From assembly GCA_947068385.1 (NCBI GenBank), contig CAMTBF010000049.1, positions 1 through 12,665 on the forward strand: a stretch of 12,665 nt of DNA, given 5' to 3'. How positions within the stretch are numbered: the stretch's first letter is position 1; every line of letters begins with the position of its first letter. The notes under the pieces are model-generated. The model made no database searches. It was not told where the DNA came from and worked only from the letters and a program-made list of their open reading frames with translations. Made by a program: the position numbers and the translations under genes. Shown one piece after another: positions 12,155 through 12,665 of this stretch. This DNA is from an uncultured Lachnospiraceae bacterium. Lineage in GTDB: Bacteria > Bacillota > Clostridia > Lachnospirales > Lachnospiraceae.

Positions 12155-12665
12155 TTACTTCTTGCTGTAGTCGTAGAAGCCTACGCCGGTCTTCTTGCCC
12201 AGCTTCCCTGCGCGGACCATCTTGCGCAGAAGGGGATGAGGACGATACTTGGAATCGCCGGTCTCGTTCTGCAGCACTTCCATGATGGCCAGCACGATGT
12301 CCAGGCCTACCAGGTCGCCCAGGGCCAGAGGTCCCATGGGATGGGATGCGCCCAGCTTCATGGCGGTGTCGATGTCCTCCACGCTGGCGATGCCCTCGGC
12401 GTAGATGCCGATAGCCTCGTTGATCATGGGAATCAGGATCCTGTTCACCACGAATCCGGGAGCTTCCTTCACCTCTACGGGAGTCTTGCCGATCTCCACG
12501 GAGATGTTCTTGATCTTCTCTACCAGCTCATCGGGGGTGTTGGCGCCTGCGATGACCTCCACCAGCTTCATCCTGTCGGCGGGGTTGAAGAAGTGCATGC
12601 CGATCATAGGACGATCCAGTCCGGCACCGATCTCGGTGATGGAGAGGGAAGAGGTGTTGGTGGCG
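12155..12665 (-). CDS. hbd: 3-hydroxybutyryl-CoA dehydrogenase, 5' end cut by window edge
   Basis: Interconverts acetoacetyl-CoA and 3-hydroxybutyryl-CoA with NAD(P)H, two steps before butyryl-CoA. Only the C-terminal 169 residues are in the window: the frame is open to the right edge and starts [19 protein letters not shown] ahead of the first internal ATG at 12607, so that ATG is not the true start. The family is about 280-290 residues, leaving roughly 115 outside. Visible marks are [19 protein letters not shown] with the catalytic histidine, [22 protein letters not shown] with the catalytic glutamate, and the C-terminal domain signature [18 protein letters not shown], ending [12 protein letters not shown]. 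It is upstream of bcd in the same direction, separated by 206 bp. Confidence 0.97.
   Translation of the reverse strand, partial: ATNTSSLSITEIGAGLDRPMIGMHFFNPADRMKLVEVIAGANTPDELVEKIKNISVEIGKTPVEVKEAPGFVVNRILIPMINEAIGIYAEGIASVEDIDTAMKLGASHPMGPLALGDLVGLDIVLAIMEVLQNETGDSKYRPHPLLRKMVRAGKLGKKTGVGFYDYSKK

Noticed and set aside
10923..12170. Long open frame (415 codons) on the plus strand opposite bcd
   Set aside because: Antisense shadow of a strongly conserved gene; composition is biased and no domain is recognisable.

Overview
The window reads as chromosomal DNA from a GC-rich, anaerobic, butyrate-forming Clostridia species, most likely Lachnospiraceae. This is judged from the hbd-bcd-etfB-etfA and ptb-buk gene sets, strong AGGAGG-type ribosome binding sites, sigma-A promoters with 17-bp spacers, and the protein sequences. 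No tRNA, rRNA, CRISPR array, insertion sequence or phage gene was seen, and both ends of the window cut through genes.

Left part (1-1985, minus strand): buk (butyrate kinase, cut by the left edge) follows ptb (phosphate butyryltransferase) by 27 bp. This pair turns butyryl-CoA into butyrate plus ATP. A clear promoter (TTGCAT-N17-TATGAT) and a structured leader of about 155 nt precede ptb. Directly before that promoter is the terminator of the next operon.

Middle-left (2012-4617, minus strand): a three-gene ABC importer for polar amino acids, possibly cystine, in the order lipoprotein, permease, ATPase. It is driven by two tandem promoters, one a perfect TTGACA-N17-TATAAT. Its outer promoter lies back to back with the promoter of the plus-strand sdaAB-sdaAA operon (4634-6294), which encodes the two subunits of an iron-sulfur L-serine dehydratase (serine to pyruvate and ammonia). 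The sdaA terminator appears to lie inside the 3' end of the convergent gene.

Middle-right (6312-8474, minus strand): a membrane-anchored D-Ala-D-Ala carboxypeptidase-like serine hydrolase and a small cysteine-cluster (YkgJ-type) protein. A 384-bp gap follows, with clustered TGTCA half-sites and the strong terminator of the next operon.

Right part (8859-12665, minus strand): etfA, etfB, bcd and the 3' end of hbd, transcribed hbd to bcd to etfB to etfA. These carry 3-hydroxybutyryl-CoA/crotonyl-CoA to butyryl-CoA with the electron-transferring flavoprotein.

Together the genes suggest amino-acid import, serine deamination to pyruvate (which can feed acetyl-CoA), and reduction to butyryl-CoA and butyrate by the kinase route. 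The genes are all of known families. The less ordinary material is regulatory: a 12-nt block shared by the ptb and sdaA promoters, closely packed divergent promoters, a strand-asymmetric terminator within a coding region, a TGTCA cluster, and alternative helices in the 206-bp hbd-bcd gap.
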